Notes under the pieces: generated by a model
Databases searched by the model: none
The model's input: only the letters and a program-made list of their open reading frames with translations
What the model was told of the DNA's origin: nothing
Assembly (NCBI GenBank): GCA_020852515.1
Contig: JADZAS010000002.1
Coordinates: forward strand, 186,001 to 250,000
Direction: 5' to 3'
Length of the DNA: 64,000 nt
Source of the DNA: Phycisphaerales bacterium
GTDB lineage: Bacteria; Planctomycetota; Phycisphaerae; Phycisphaerales; UBA5793
Position numbers and translations under genes: made by a program
Part shown: piece after piece, positions 1 through 9,005 of the stretch
Layout of the letters: each line of letters begins with the position of its first letter
Position numbering within the stretch: the first letter of the stretch is position 1

Positions 1-782
1 TGGACATGGAGTGCCATATCGATGCGCTGACCAGCGCCATTGAACGCAAGATTCCCGAGGGGTTCACGGGCATTGCCATTCTGGACTTCGAATCCTGGCC
101 GCTGTCGCTCTACAACAAGAACTACGAAGAGTTCCGCGAGATCCGCATCCAGGCGCAACTCCAACTCCACCCGGAACTCACCTACAAGCAGGCCGAGGAT
201 CTCGCGGCGGAAATCTACCTGCCCTACGTTCAGGAGTTCTACCTCCGCTCGCTCGGGATTGCCCGCGCCATGCGTCCCGAGGCCTCCTGGGGCTACTACA
301 GCAACATCTACGCAGACCGCTGGTCGCCGCAGAACGCGACCCGGCGCTGGGTGAATGACCAGTCGCTCTGGCTCTGGGACGAGGTGGATGTACTGTGCCC
401 CTACGGGTATACAGGGGTTGACGAATCGGATCCGCGCCACGAGACGATTGAAGCCCTCGTGATCGATAAGACGCGCGAAGCCGTGCGCATCGCCGAACTG
501 GTCAGGGACCGGACCGGTAAGCGGCCGCTGGTGCTCACGTACCTGAATCCTCGGATCGTCTACTGGGGCATCTCCGGTCACGAGGGCGACTGGCTCACGC
601 CTGAGCAGATGCACAATCACATTCTCGGCGCGTGGGTTGGCGGCAGCGACGGCTTCGTCCTCTGGCAGTCTGTGGGGGACGATAAGTACCGCCGACCGGA
701 ACCGGAACTGATCGAATACCTCGACTCGGTTGTGCTCGACGCCGTCAAGACGCTTCGCCTCGGCCGGTGGGCGCTGGACTGA
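1..782 (+). CDS. GH56 (hyaluronidase-like) glycoside hydrolase, 5' truncated by window edge
   Basis: The reading frame is already open at base 3 and runs to the TGA at 780-782. The Met at base 6 is not the start, because it aligns with an internal 'DME' of the full-length paralogue at 959-2254. Visible GH56 hallmarks are the strand ending in Asp-Phe-Glu (bases 84-92), matching the catalytic D-x-E of bee-venom hyaluronidase; a following 'LYNKNY'; 'RPEASWGYY'; 'NDQSLWLWDEV'; and a late 'GFVLWQS'. The family normally hydrolyses hyaluronan or chondroitin outside the cell. The true substrate here is unknown. Unlike its neighbour it has no glycine-rich tail and ends soon after the last barrel motif. 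The tandem order suggests a local duplication. Confidence 0.75.
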   Translation, partial: DMECHIDALTSAIERKIPEGFTGIAILDFESWPLSLYNKNYEEFREIRIQAQLQLHPELTYKQAEDLAAEIYLPYVQEFYLRSLGIARAMRPEASWGYYSNIYADRWSPQNATRRWVNDQSLWLWDEVDVLCPYGYTGVDESDPRHETIEALVIDKTREAVRIAELVRDRTGKRPLVLTYLNPRIVYWGISGHEGDWLTPEQMHNHILGAWVGGSDGFVLWQSVGDDKYRRPEPELIEYLDSVVLDAVKTLRLGRWALD

Positions 783-958
783 GTCTGCCACTCATGCCGT
801 CTGTGGCGAAGGCGCCGCCTGTGCCACCCGTAGCGATGGCGAAGTGGGGGAAACTGCGCGACATTGGTTGAAATCTGAGCCCAGTATCGGATGCTCTATG
901 CGAGAATCAATCGCAGGGGCGTCGATATCCGAGCGCCCGCTGTGGGAGGAGGATTTCA

Positions 959-2254
959 ATGCGTACCGGCGGCTTTTCAAAGTGCGTTCCAGGCCTTGTT
1001 GCGGCTCTCCTGGCCGTTCCTGTCTCGCCCCACGCGCTCGGATGGAGCGGCAACTCGGACTTTCATCTCTACCTGCAGACGACCGGCGACTGGAGCGGCA
1101 CCTTCACGGGCGCTGATCTCGGCCTCGACGCCAACACCCGGATTCTCTACGAGCACAACGCCGGCTGCCTGTCGGAGCAAGGTCCGGAGTACGTGGACAT
1201 GGAGGCCCATCTCGCCGCCCTGCGGACCGGGATCGACCGCTACCTCCCGCCGGATTTCGACGGACTGGCGATTCTCGACTACGAGGGGTATCCGCTCTCG
1301 CTGTACAACAAGAACTACTCCGCCATTCGCGAGCCGCGCATCGAGGCCGTGCTGCGCCAGCAGCCTTCGCTCTCTCGCGAGCAAGCCCTTGCCGTGGCGG
1401 ATGCGGCGTATCAGCCCGCGGTGCGGCGGTTCTTCCTCGAGTCGCTCGATCTCGCGAAGCAGATGCGGCCCAACGCCAAGTGGGGCTATTACAGCCTCGT
1501 GGCAGCCGACCGGAACGCACCGGCCACCGAAGAAACCCGGGCGCTCAACGATCGCTCGACCTGGCTGTGGGATCGCGTGGATGTCATCTGCCCGTACTCC
1601 TACACCGGATACTTTGAGTTGGACCCCGAGCACGAGCGGATCGAGACGCTGATGCGCGACAAGGCGCAGGAAGCCGTGCGTCTGAGCCGCGACGTCGAGA
1701 GCCGCACCGGTCGGCGGCCGCCCGTGTATCCGTACGTGAGCATCCGCACGGTGTACTGGGGCCTTTCGGAGTACGAAGGCAGCTGGGCCACGGCGCCTCA
1801 GGTGCGCAACTTCCTGACCGCAGCGCGCGACGGCGGCGCGGATGGCGTGGTGCTGTGGCAGAGCGTCAAGAACTCCGATCCCAAGCGGCGCACCGAGTCG
1901 GAGTACATCGACGCAATCAACACTACGCTCGCCGGCGTGCTCGAAGAGCTGGAAATGGGGTCGTTCGCCGGCACGAGCAACAACAATCGGCGCGAATCGC
2001 GAGCCTACCGCTTCATCATTCACTCCGGCCCGGCCCGCATCATCGATCGCGCAAAGGCCGAACTGTCGCCGGAGCAGCAGGCCAATCTGCCCGAACTGCG
2101 GAATGAAGCGGCACGCATCATCGCCCGTCGGACCGAGGACCGCAGCGAGCAGGTGCGCCAGCGGCTCATCACCGCAGCCAGGCAGGTCGAGCGCACCGTC
2201 CGCCGCGAGGGCGAAGGCGGAGAAGGCGGCTCGGGAGGCAACGGCGGCAACTGA
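959..2254 (+). CDS. Secreted GH56 (hyaluronidase-like) glycoside hydrolase with Gly-rich tail
   Basis: This is the full-length paralogue of the preceding gene (431 aa). The ATG at 959 follows a strong GGGAGGAGGA ribosome site. Residues 1 to about 28 look like a Sec signal peptide. GH56-type motifs in order are D107-Y108-E109 at the end of a barrel strand (catalytic acid pair in the family), 'YNKNY', 'RPNAKWGYY' (W175), 'NDRSTWLWD' (197-205), a 'RTVYWG' tyrosine and 'GVVLWQS' (W300). Residues from about 345 form a charged helical extension ending in a Gly/Glu-rich tail, which is not part of the hydrolase fold. It is probably exported and may act on polysaccharide made by the downstream glycosyltransferase genes, but that link is inference. 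Family assignment rests on motif order; activity is unproven. Confidence 0.75.
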   Translation: MRTGGFSKCVPGLVAALLAVPVSPHALGWSGNSDFHLYLQTTGDWSGTFTGADLGLDANTRILYEHNAGCLSEQGPEYVDMEAHLAALRTGIDRYLPPDFDGLAILDYEGYPLSLYNKNYSAIREPRIEAVLRQQPSLSREQALAVADAAYQPAVRRFFLESLDLAKQMRPNAKWGYYSLVAADRNAPATEETRALNDRSTWLWDRVDVICPYSYTGYFELDPEHERIETLMRDKAQEAVRLSRDVESRTGRRPPVYPYVSIRTVYWGLSEYEGSWATAPQVRNFLTAARDGGADGVVLWQSVKNSDPKRRTESEYIDAINTTLAGVLEELEMGSFAGTSNNNRRESRAYRFIIHSGPARIIDRAKAELSPEQQANLPELRNEAARIIARRTEDRSEQVRQRLITAARQVERTVRREGEGGEGGSGGNGGN

Positions 2255-2294
2255 AGCCGGTTTCCCGCCGCAGCCGCAGAATTCAGTCAATCCC

Positions 2295-2330
2295 ATGCCC
2301 CTTCGCGCCGTCGAAGGGGCATACTTCTTT
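2295..2330 (+). terminator. Hairpin terminator after the GH56-like gene
   Basis: There is a perfect 11-bp stem (2295-2305 with 2312-2322) and a 6-base loop, followed by a weak pyrimidine stretch (acttcttt). It lies 40 bases after the stop codon and before the polysaccharide genes. The T tract is imperfect, so efficiency is uncertain. Confidence 0.6.
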
Positions 2331-2431
2331 CTGAGATGCCCATACGATTGTGACGAAAACTGAGGGAGTCGCAGCGCCGCGCTGCAGCCCCGCGGTCGAG
2401 CCGCCGCACCCGTTCGCTCGAAAGTGTCGAT

Positions 2432-3790
2432 ATGCCGCAATTGTCCGTTCCACTGCTGCTGGGCGTGATCGTCGGAGGCACGATCGGACTCATCATTGCC
2501 CTGGCCGCGACCGGCCGGCCGGTGCGCGGCGTGTGGATCGTGGCGGGGATGGTGCTCGCCGCCGCACTGGGCATCCAGGTGAACTGGCTGGGCCGGCTCG
2601 TGGTGACGTTCTGGACGCCGATCCAATTGTACCGATCGCACCTGTTTCTCTCGGGCGGTGCACTGCTGTTCATCGTGGTCATCGGGCTCTTTGCGCATCG
2701 CGCGCTTCAGCGCCTCGCGGCGCCGACCGTCGTGCTGCTGGTTATCGCCGGACTCGCCGGGCTGCTGCGGCTCGTGCACGGCGACCCGAAAGACGGCGTG
2801 GCGACGCTGGGCTTTGCGGTCGCGACCCTCATGCCCCTGGGCTACTTCGGCACGTCGTTCGCCGGCGAGTGGACCGACTGGCACAAACTCTTCCGCGCGC
2901 TGACGGTGGCCAACGTCATCTGGATCCTCGGCGTGTTCGTGCAACTGGTCGTCAATCCCTCAGTGCTTACCGTGAGCAATTCCTCACGGTTTGTCGGCCT
3001 CACGGGCAATCCGCAGCACTGCGCCGTGTACCTGAGCATCATGTGCGTGCTGCTGCTCTGGCTGGCCATGAACGACCCGCAGCGGCGGTATCTGGGCTTC
3101 TGGATCGCCCTGCTGGGGATCGACGGCGTACTGCTGATGTGGACCGGCTCGCGCACCGGCCTGCTCATGGTGCTGACAGGCAGCACTCTCCTCCTCTGGC
3201 GTCGCATCGGGCAGGCCATTCTCCTGCTGCCCATCGCGGCGGCGGTCGCGTTTGCGGCGATCGAGTTCGTGCCAGGCCTGGACATCGGATCAGCGTCTTC
3301 CCGACTCACCTCCGTTGAGAACACGCGCGCCAGCGTCTGGCTTACGCTGCTCAAGGAGGGGATGGCGAATCCGATCATCGGCGCGGGCGTGCACGCGACC
3401 AAGTCGCAGGACGCCAGCGAGAACAGTTACCTGCTCGCGTGGGCGGCATACGGCTTCGGGATGGTCATCGTGCTCATCGGGCTGATGATCGTCTCCGCCG
3501 CGCAGGCCTTTCGCCTGCTCCGCGCCCGGTCCTGGCTGGGCGAGCACGCGCCGCTGGCCGATCTCGTCTGCGCGTATTACCCGATGTTTTTCCTCGGGGC
3601 TCTGTTCGAGGGCTACATCATGGCCCGGGTGAGCGTGACGCTGGTGTTCCTCGTGCTGTACAGTTCGCTGGGCGTGGCGCTGCTGCGAGCGCTGGCTGCG
3701 GAGCAGGAGTACGAGCCAGCGCCAAGCGCCCGGGGCGACTCGGTCGATCTGGATCCGGCCGCCGGGCTGGCGCCTGGCGGCTACGGGTGA
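2432..3790 (+). CDS. O-antigen ligase / polymerase family membrane protein (Wzy_C type)
   Basis: A polytopic membrane protein of 452 aa with about ten to twelve hydrophobic helices. The central part carries the signature of the O-antigen ligase/polymerase superfamily: 'RFVGLTGNPQHCAVYL', then 'WTGSRTGLLM', then a periplasmic stretch with 'NPIIGAG' and 'ENSYLLAWAAYGF'. Such proteins polymerise lipid-linked glycan repeats or transfer glycan to a lipid or protein acceptor at the outer face of the inner membrane. The next two genes are a methyltransferase and a GT4 glycosyltransferase on the same strand, which fits a surface polysaccharide locus. Ligase cannot be told from polymerase by sequence alone. 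No strong ribosome site precedes the ATG. Confidence 0.8.
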   Translation: MPQLSVPLLLGVIVGGTIGLIIALAATGRPVRGVWIVAGMVLAAALGIQVNWLGRLVVTFWTPIQLYRSHLFLSGGALLFIVVIGLFAHRALQRLAAPTVVLLVIAGLAGLLRLVHGDPKDGVATLGFAVATLMPLGYFGTSFAGEWTDWHKLFRALTVANVIWILGVFVQLVVNPSVLTVSNSSRFVGLTGNPQHCAVYLSIMCVLLLWLAMNDPQRRYLGFWIALLGIDGVLLMWTGSRTGLLMVLTGSTLLLWRRIGQAILLLPIAAAVAFAAIEFVPGLDIGSASSRLTSVENTRASVWLTLLKEGMANPIIGAGVHATKSQDASENSYLLAWAAYGFGMVIVLIGLMIVSAAQAFRLLRARSWLGEHAPLADLVCAYYPMFFLGALFEGYIMARVSVTLVFLVLYSSLGVALLRALAAEQEYEPAPSARGDSVDLDPAAGLAPGGYG

Positions 3791-3925
3791 GCCGGGCAGA
3801 CCGTCAGAGGTCAGCAGCAGCATCTTGCTGCCGGTGGCCCTTGGAGCGTGTCCCTACACTGTGGGTCCGGCTCAAGCCGATACCTGAGCCGGGCAACGCC
3901 CCGGAAGCAGAGGAATTGAATCGAC

Positions 3926-4663
3926 ATGCCTCCCACCACCGCGCCAAACGCCCCGGCTCGTGAAACGGCTTACTCTGAGGCCCAGGCGGCCGCGTACGAC
4001 GACAAACGATTCACCAGCCCGGCCGGGCGGCGCATCCACGCACTCGAGCGCGACATCCTGCTCGAAGCGCTCGGGCATGTGGACCGCGGGGCGCGGATTC
4101 TCGAAGTCGGCTGCGGGACAGGACGCCTTCTTCTGGAAGCCAGAAGCGCCGGCTACAACGTCGGCGGGCTGGATGCGTCGCCCCACATGCTCGAGAAGCT
4201 CAACGAGAAGATCGCCGGGCGAGGGGGAGAGTTTGAAATGGTCGTCGGCGAGGCCGCCCGAACCGGCCGGCCGGACCGCTCCTACGACTTTGTCTACGCC
4301 ATCCGTTTGCTCAATCAGACCGAGTCGCCGGCTTACGCGCTCGACGTCGTGTCAGAGATGCTTCGCGTGACCCGGCCGGGGGGTTACGTGCTGGCCGAGT
4401 TTGTTAACGGCCGCCGGCCGCGCTGGGGAGACAACAAGCGATCGACGACGCGGTTGGCGCCTGAAGAAGTGATCGAGCGCGGCCGAGCGAGCGGAGGCGA
4501 GTACATCTACAGCCGCGGCGCATTTTTCCTGAGCATGCAGGCGTATAACGCCGTGCCCGGTTGGCTGGCGCCGGCCGTGGCCGCTTGCGATCGCCTGCTG
4601 TCGCGGCTCATGCCGCGCCTGTGCAGCCGGTGCTATGTCCTGTTCCGCCGGGCCGGCGAATGA
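3926..4663 (+). CDS. Class I SAM-dependent methyltransferase
   Basis: A 245-aa protein with a Rossmann-type SAM site: motif I 'ILEVGCGTG' near residue 56, an acidic end of strand 2 ('GLDAS') and a post-II region 'YDFVYAIRLLNQTES'. This is the usual pattern of methyltransferases in polysaccharide, quinone or small-molecule pathways. Its stop overlaps the start of the next glycosyltransferase (ATGA at 4660-4663), so the two are translationally coupled and probably act on the same glycan. A TACACT box at 3855-3860 could be the promoter -10, but no good -35 is seen. The acceptor is unknown. Confidence 0.8.
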   Translation: MPPTTAPNAPARETAYSEAQAAAYDDKRFTSPAGRRIHALERDILLEALGHVDRGARILEVGCGTGRLLLEARSAGYNVGGLDASPHMLEKLNEKIAGRGGEFEMVVGEAARTGRPDRSYDFVYAIRLLNQTESPAYALDVVSEMLRVTRPGGYVLAEFVNGRRPRWGDNKRSTTRLAPEEVIERGRASGGEYIYSRGAFFLSMQAYNAVPGWLAPAVAACDRLLSRLMPRLCSRCYVLFRRAGE

Positions 4664-5817
4664 GAATCGGCATCTACGCCTCCATGCTGGCCAGCGAGAT
4701 CGGCCACGAGCACAACGTCTCGGGTCACATCCAGGTGCCGGCGCATTCGGCCCGCCTCCTGCACCAGGCCGGCCACGAAGTACACCTGATCACGAATGAG
4801 TTCGGGCCCCAGCACACGTTTCCCGCGATGATGCCGCGGGACCTGCACACGCACTTTGTGACCGATGCGCGCGTGCGGCCGGAGAAGATGCGCGGCGCCC
4901 GATCCACCGACGGCGTGCGGCCGGGCGCGCTGCTGCGACAGGTGGCGCAGATCCGGCGCATCGTGCGCCGGCAGCGGCTCGACGTGCTGCACCTCTTCGG
5001 CTTCATGCGCACGGCCCAACTCGGCGGCGCGCTCGCGGCCTCGGCGATGCGCACGCCCGTCGTCGCCACGGTGCTCAACGGCGAAGTCAGCAGGAGCGGC
5101 GGCCGGGCCGGACGCTGGCTCCTGCGCCGACTTGGCGCCGTTTGCTCCGCCACCGCGTACGTGGCCCGGCGGTACGAAAGCCTCGGGCTGGCGGTCACGC
5201 AGATTCGCCACGGCGTCATTCGCGACCTGCGGACCGAAGAGGGCTTCAGTGCGGCCGCACCTCGCAACCGCGTACTCTTCTGGCGCGACGCCAACGAGAT
5301 GAACGGGGGCGATCTCAGCCTGGCTGCATTCGACGCGCTGGCGCCCAGGTTCCCTCAGTTCACGTTCACGATGGCGATTCGCCCGGCGTGGAACGAAGTG
5401 CCGGGTATTGACGAGCTGCCTCGCCGACATCCCAACGTGCACATCCACCGCTTCCCCTACGAGCCGGGCATGAGCCTGGCCCGACTCATGAGTGAGTCGC
5501 TGCTGGTGGTGCTGCCGTTTCGCAAGTTGTCGGTCGAGCCGCAGTTTGCCATCGCAGAGAGTCTGGCGTCAGGCGTGGCGGTCGTCGCATCGGACGTGCA
5601 GTCGAACCCCGAACTCATCGAGAGCGGCATCACCGGCGAGACGGCGCCCGCCGGCGACGCCGAGGCGCTGACCCGGGCGATCGAGCGTCTGCTCTCCCAC
5701 CCCGAGCGGCTGGCGGCGATGGGTAAGGCCGCCGCCGAACGTTTTGCTCAGCAGTGGAACTGGTCCAACTACGTGAGTGAGCTCGAGGCCCTCTACGGGC
5801 GCATCATCCGGCATTGA
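4660..5817 (+). CDS. GT4-like glycosyltransferase
   Basis: The start is taken at the ATG overlapping the methyltransferase stop (ATGA), giving 385 aa; frames further upstream are read-through. The N-terminal half has the GT-B Rossmann look ('IGIYASMLAS..HNVSGHIQVPAHSARLLHQAGHEVHLIT'). The C-terminal half has a nucleotide-sugar domain with 'RFPYEP', an E-x7-E-like 'EPQFAIAESLASGVAVVASDV' and 'NPELIESGITG'. Family 4 enzymes retain anomeric configuration and transfer sugars at the cytoplasmic membrane during glycan assembly. It faces another GT4 gene tail to tail with a 9-base gap. Confidence 0.8.
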   Translation: MRIGIYASMLASEIGHEHNVSGHIQVPAHSARLLHQAGHEVHLITNEFGPQHTFPAMMPRDLHTHFVTDARVRPEKMRGARSTDGVRPGALLRQVAQIRRIVRRQRLDVLHLFGFMRTAQLGGALAASAMRTPVVATVLNGEVSRSGGRAGRWLLRRLGAVCSATAYVARRYESLGLAVTQIRHGVIRDLRTEEGFSAAAPRNRVLFWRDANEMNGGDLSLAAFDALAPRFPQFTFTMAIRPAWNEVPGIDELPRRHPNVHIHRFPYEPGMSLARLMSESLLVVLPFRKLSVEPQFAIAESLASGVAVVASDVQSNPELIESGITGETAPAGDAEALTRAIERLLSHPERLAAMGKAAAERFAQQWNWSNYVSELEALYGRIIRH

Positions 5818-5826
5818 GACGATCCG

Positions 5827-6972
5827 CTACGCGCGCACCACCTCGGCGTACATCGCGTCAATCTTCCCCGCGATCACATCCCAGCGGAACGTGCGCTCCA
5901 CCCACGGCCGGGCCCGCGCGCCCATCTCCGCCAGAGCGCTTCGGTCGGCGAACATGGCTTCGAGCCTCGCGGCAAGCGGCTCGACGCGACAGGGCACAAC
6001 TTCCCCCACCCCCGCCGCGGCCACCTCGTCGTGGATGTTGACCTGATCTGAGATGAGCACCGGCGTGCCGACGCCCAGCGCTTCGATGACCGACACGCCG
6101 AAGTTCTCCTGATAACTGGGCAGGCAGAAGAGGTCCGCATCGTGCAGCGCCTCGAGCCGGGCGCGCCCGCCGATCATTCCCGGGAAGAGTACGCGATCGG
6201 CCATACCCAGTTGCCGCGCCTGAGCCTGCAATTGCTCGACGTACTCCGGCTCGCCTGGCCCGATGATCGCGAGCATCGCCTGGCGATTCGCGAGCAGCGC
6301 AAAGGCCGGCAGCAACAGATCGAGGCCCTTCTTGTGATGCACGCGGCTGAGGAACATGACCAGCGGCCGATCGCCGATGCCGTGCGCTGCGCGAAACGCG
6401 CCGCGCGGCGGCAGCGTCTCGAACTCCGTCCAGTCGAGTCCGTTGGGAATGACATGCGCAGCCGGGGCGAGGCCGAGTGGCGCGACGAGGCGGCGCTCGG
6501 TTTCCGTGGTGAAGTGCAGCGCCGCGGCATGGTTCAGATGCCGGCGCGCGACGAGCGTCAGGAATAGTCTTTTTTTGATTCGCCCCTGATTGAGCGACCA
6601 CGGATCAAGCATGCCGCAGGGCCGGAAGATGTAGGGCACGCCGGCCTTGCGCGCCTTGGCCGCCGCGGCGTGCGGGGCGTGCTGCCAGAGCCCGTGGATG
6701 TGCACGAGATCGACCCCGGCGGCGAGGCGCTCGTCGAGAAGCGCGGCCGTGCGCGGCCCCTTGGCGAGCGGGCCGCGCGCCGGGCCCCCCGCTGCGAGCC
6801 GAGCGCCGCCGAGGCCGGCCGACACATCTCGCACGCGCGCCGGGTCGTCGGCGGTGATGATGTGCACCTCATGGCCGCACTTCTCCGCCTGCACGCGCGC
6901 CAGCCGGGCCAGCACATTGGCCGGGCCGCCGGTTCGCGGGTCGATCGAAGTGCAGACGTGCAGAATCTTCAT
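5827..6972 (-). CDS. GT4 family glycosyltransferase
   Basis: A 381-aa canonical GT-B enzyme. It opens with 'MKILHVCTSIDPRTGGPANVLARLAR', has the acceptor-domain 'DLVHIHGLWQH', the linker 'VIPNGLD', the donor-domain 'LSRVHHKKGLDLLLPAF' and the E-x7-E motif in 'ENFGVSVIEALGVGTPVL'. This is the standard layout for nucleotide-sugar:glycan transferases of family 4. It is the last gene of a minus-strand run, 12 bases after the endonuclease/phosphatase-like gene. The upstream GAGAT is a weak ribosome site, so translation may depend on coupling. Donor and acceptor sugars cannot be read from sequence. Confidence 0.9.
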   Translation of the reverse strand: MKILHVCTSIDPRTGGPANVLARLARVQAEKCGHEVHIITADDPARVRDVSAGLGGARLAAGGPARGPLAKGPRTAALLDERLAAGVDLVHIHGLWQHAPHAAAAKARKAGVPYIFRPCGMLDPWSLNQGRIKKRLFLTLVARRHLNHAAALHFTTETERRLVAPLGLAPAAHVIPNGLDWTEFETLPPRGAFRAAHGIGDRPLVMFLSRVHHKKGLDLLLPAFALLANRQAMLAIIGPGEPEYVEQLQAQARQLGMADRVLFPGMIGGRARLEALHDADLFCLPSYQENFGVSVIEALGVGTPVLISDQVNIHDEVAAAGVGEVVPCRVEPLAARLEAMFADRSALAEMGARARPWVERTFRWDVIAGKIDAMYAEVVRA

Positions 6973-6984
6973 GACGATCTCGTT

Positions 6985-8058
6985 CTATCGACCATTCTCA
7001 ACCTCATTGCGGACCGGCGGCGTGGGCAGCGAAAGCGTGACCAGGATCGGCCGATGGTCTGAGCCGATGTCATCGAGCACTTCGCGCGAAAGAAGCCGCA
7101 CACCAGGCGACACCCACACGCGATCGAGCGTCAGCCGCGCCGGCCCGGGCCAGTCGCTGGGCCACGTGCCTTCGATTCCACCGAGCCTGTCGGAGGGAAC
7201 GAGCCCGCTGCGGCTGAGCATGATGCGATGGCGGTAACCACCTGGCGTCGTGTTGTAATCGCCGCCGATGACCACGGGCACGCCGGTGGGCAGTATGTGC
7301 TCTTGGCAGACTTCGGCCAGCAACGAGGTCCACTCGTTGCCGCGCATCCACGACGCCGCTTCGCGCGGGCTGGGCGGGTGCATCGCCGTCAGGAGATAGC
7401 GCCCCTGCGGGTCTTCGATGAAGCACGAACGGCGGTAGGCGAAGAGGTGCTGGTAGCGCTGATCGTCGCCGTCGAAGTGCAGGCGGTGCATCGGATGGCG
7501 GCTGAGCATCATGTCGCGCCACAACATGCCGCGCTCAGGCCCGATCGCGAACGGGAGAATGGCTTTGACGGCTTCGTTGTCAGCCAGGTAGGCTTCGAGG
7601 CCCGGCTGCACTTCGATGGCGACGACGACGTCGGGCTGGACCTGCTCGATGAGGGTGATGAGCCCGTCGAGCGCCGCATGGCTGCCGTGCACATTCGCTT
7701 CGAGCACGCGAACCACGTGGCCGTCTGCCCCACTGCCGGGCGCCGCGGCCGCGTTCGGATTGATCAGCATCCAGCGCACGGGCCACGCGGCAATGAGCGC
7801 GAGCATGACCGCCGCCGCAGCCGCCAGCCAGCGCCGCCTGACCGCCGCCGCCAGAGCCGTGATCAGAGCGGGGATGAATGCGAAGTAACTCACGTTGGCC
7901 AGCAGATCGATCGGCCAGGCAAGCGCGGCAAAGAACCGGCTCAGCGCCGCCAGCGCCAGCACGGTGAGCCACAGCCACCACAGCGCGCTGCACACGCGGC
8001 TTCGGGCCGAGCGTCGCGGAGCCGCGCCGCGGTCTACTTTTTCTTCACGGTCAGCCAC
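6985..8058 (-). CDS. Membrane-anchored endonuclease/exonuclease/phosphatase family protein
   Basis: Starts at a GTG inside the thiD 3' end (25-base overlap). About 100 N-terminal residues hold three hydrophobic segments. The EEP catalytic domain follows with the conserved set: 'VLEANVHG' (Asn), 'VVAIEVQPG' (metal Glu), 'VVIGGDYNTTPGG' (Asp/Asn) and a terminal 'GSDHRPI' (Asp/His). The fold hydrolyses phosphodiesters (DNA, inositol phosphates, sphingomyelin). The membrane anchor suggests an external or lipid substrate rather than DNA repair. It sits between thiD and a GT4 gene, which does not define the substrate. Confidence 0.85.
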   Translation of the reverse strand: MADREEKVDRGAAPRRSARSRVCSALWWLWLTVLALAALSRFFAALAWPIDLLANVSYFAFIPALITALAAAVRRRWLAAAAAVMLALIAAWPVRWMLINPNAAAAPGSGADGHVVRVLEANVHGSHAALDGLITLIEQVQPDVVVAIEVQPGLEAYLADNEAVKAILPFAIGPERGMLWRDMMLSRHPMHRLHFDGDDQRYQHLFAYRRSCFIEDPQGRYLLTAMHPPSPREAASWMRGNEWTSLLAEVCQEHILPTGVPVVIGGDYNTTPGGYRHRIMLSRSGLVPSDRLGGIEGTWPSDWPGPARLTLDRVWVSPGVRLLSREVLDDIGSDHRPILVTLSLPTPPVRNEVENGR

Positions 8059-8882
8059 GCCAGATGATTGACCGGCCCATTGCCCTGGCCAATGTTGATG
8101 TTCTGGCGAATCGCTTCGCTGACGATATTCCGAGCCTGCTCGACGGCGTCGTTGAGCGGCTTGCCGAGGGTGAGGCCGCCGGCGATGGCCCCGGCGAAGG
8201 TGCAGCCGGCGCCGTGCGTGTTGCCGCCCTGCCGCTTTTCGGCCACCAGTTCGACCGTCTCTTCACCGGTCCAGAATGCATCGACCATTTCCGGCGGGCT
8301 GTCAGGCGTGGGGCCGGGCCGCTCGAATCCGGTCACGACCACGGCGTGGCAGCCGAATTTTTTGGCGATCTGTTTCGCGGCCGCCATGCCTTCGGCGATC
8401 GTGTTGCAGTTCTGCCCGCCCAGCAGCCGCGCCGCCTCGACGCGGTTGGGAGTGACGATTGCGGCGAATCGGAAGATCTTCTCCGCCACGGACCGGGCCA
8501 CGGCGTCGTCAACCAGTTTCGCGCCCGACTTGCTGACCATGACCGGATCGGCCACGAGCGGCTGCAGCTGATGCCGCTTGATCGCCTTGGCGACGGCGTC
8601 GGCGATCGCGACGGTGCCGATCATGCCCGTGACGGTGGACTGACAGTCGATGTCGCCAACGACGGACTCGATCTGATCTTCGACGAGATCAGCGGCGACG
8701 TGTTCGACGCGCTGCACGCCGCGCGTGTTCTGAGCGGTGATGGCGGTGACCACCGAGCAGCCGAAGACGTTCATCGCGGCCCAGGTCTTGAGGTGCGCCT
8801 GCAGGCCGGCGCCGCCGCTGCTGTCACTTCCGGCGATGGACAGCGCCGCTTTCATTCCCGGGGTTGTGCGTTCTTCGGCCAC
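8034..8882 (-). CDS. thiD: Hydroxymethylpyrimidine/phosphomethylpyrimidine kinase
   Basis: A 282-aa ribokinase-family kinase that phosphorylates HMP and HMP-P with ATP in the pyrimidine branch of thiamine synthesis. The start is a GTG at 8882 with AAGGAG ten bases ahead; an internal ATG at 8855 is the alternative. Motifs are the N-terminal 'ALSIAGSDSSGGAGLQAHLKT', 'PLVADPVMVSKSG', 'VTPNRVEAARLLGG' and the anion-hole 'GGNTHGAGCTFAGAIAGGL' with the catalytic Cys of ThiD enzymes. No TPP riboswitch was recognised upstream, and no other thi gene lies nearby. Confidence 0.93.
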   Translation of the reverse strand: MAEERTTPGMKAALSIAGSDSSGGAGLQAHLKTWAAMNVFGCSVVTAITAQNTRGVQRVEHVAADLVEDQIESVVGDIDCQSTVTGMIGTVAIADAVAKAIKRHQLQPLVADPVMVSKSGAKLVDDAVARSVAEKIFRFAAIVTPNRVEAARLLGGQNCNTIAEGMAAAKQIAKKFGCHAVVVTGFERPGPTPDSPPEMVDAFWTGEETVELVAEKRQGGNTHGAGCTFAGAIAGGLTLGKPLNDAVEQARNIVSEAIRQNINIGQGNGPVNHLAWLTVKKK

Positions 8883-9005
8883 TGCCTGTGGTCTCCTTGT
8901 TGAGTCGCCCGCTGCCCGGCTGTGCAGCGCAATGAGTCGGCAAGATAGGCGCGAGCCGCATCGTTGAAAAGCACGGCAAAGTCCGCAAAGCCGCCGCGGC
9001 TGCGT

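Noticed and set aside
8883-9005. TPP riboswitch before thiD
   Set aside because: The gap is only 123 bases and I see no conserved TPP riboswitch core (no CUGAGA-like or ACCUGA-like pair in the right order).
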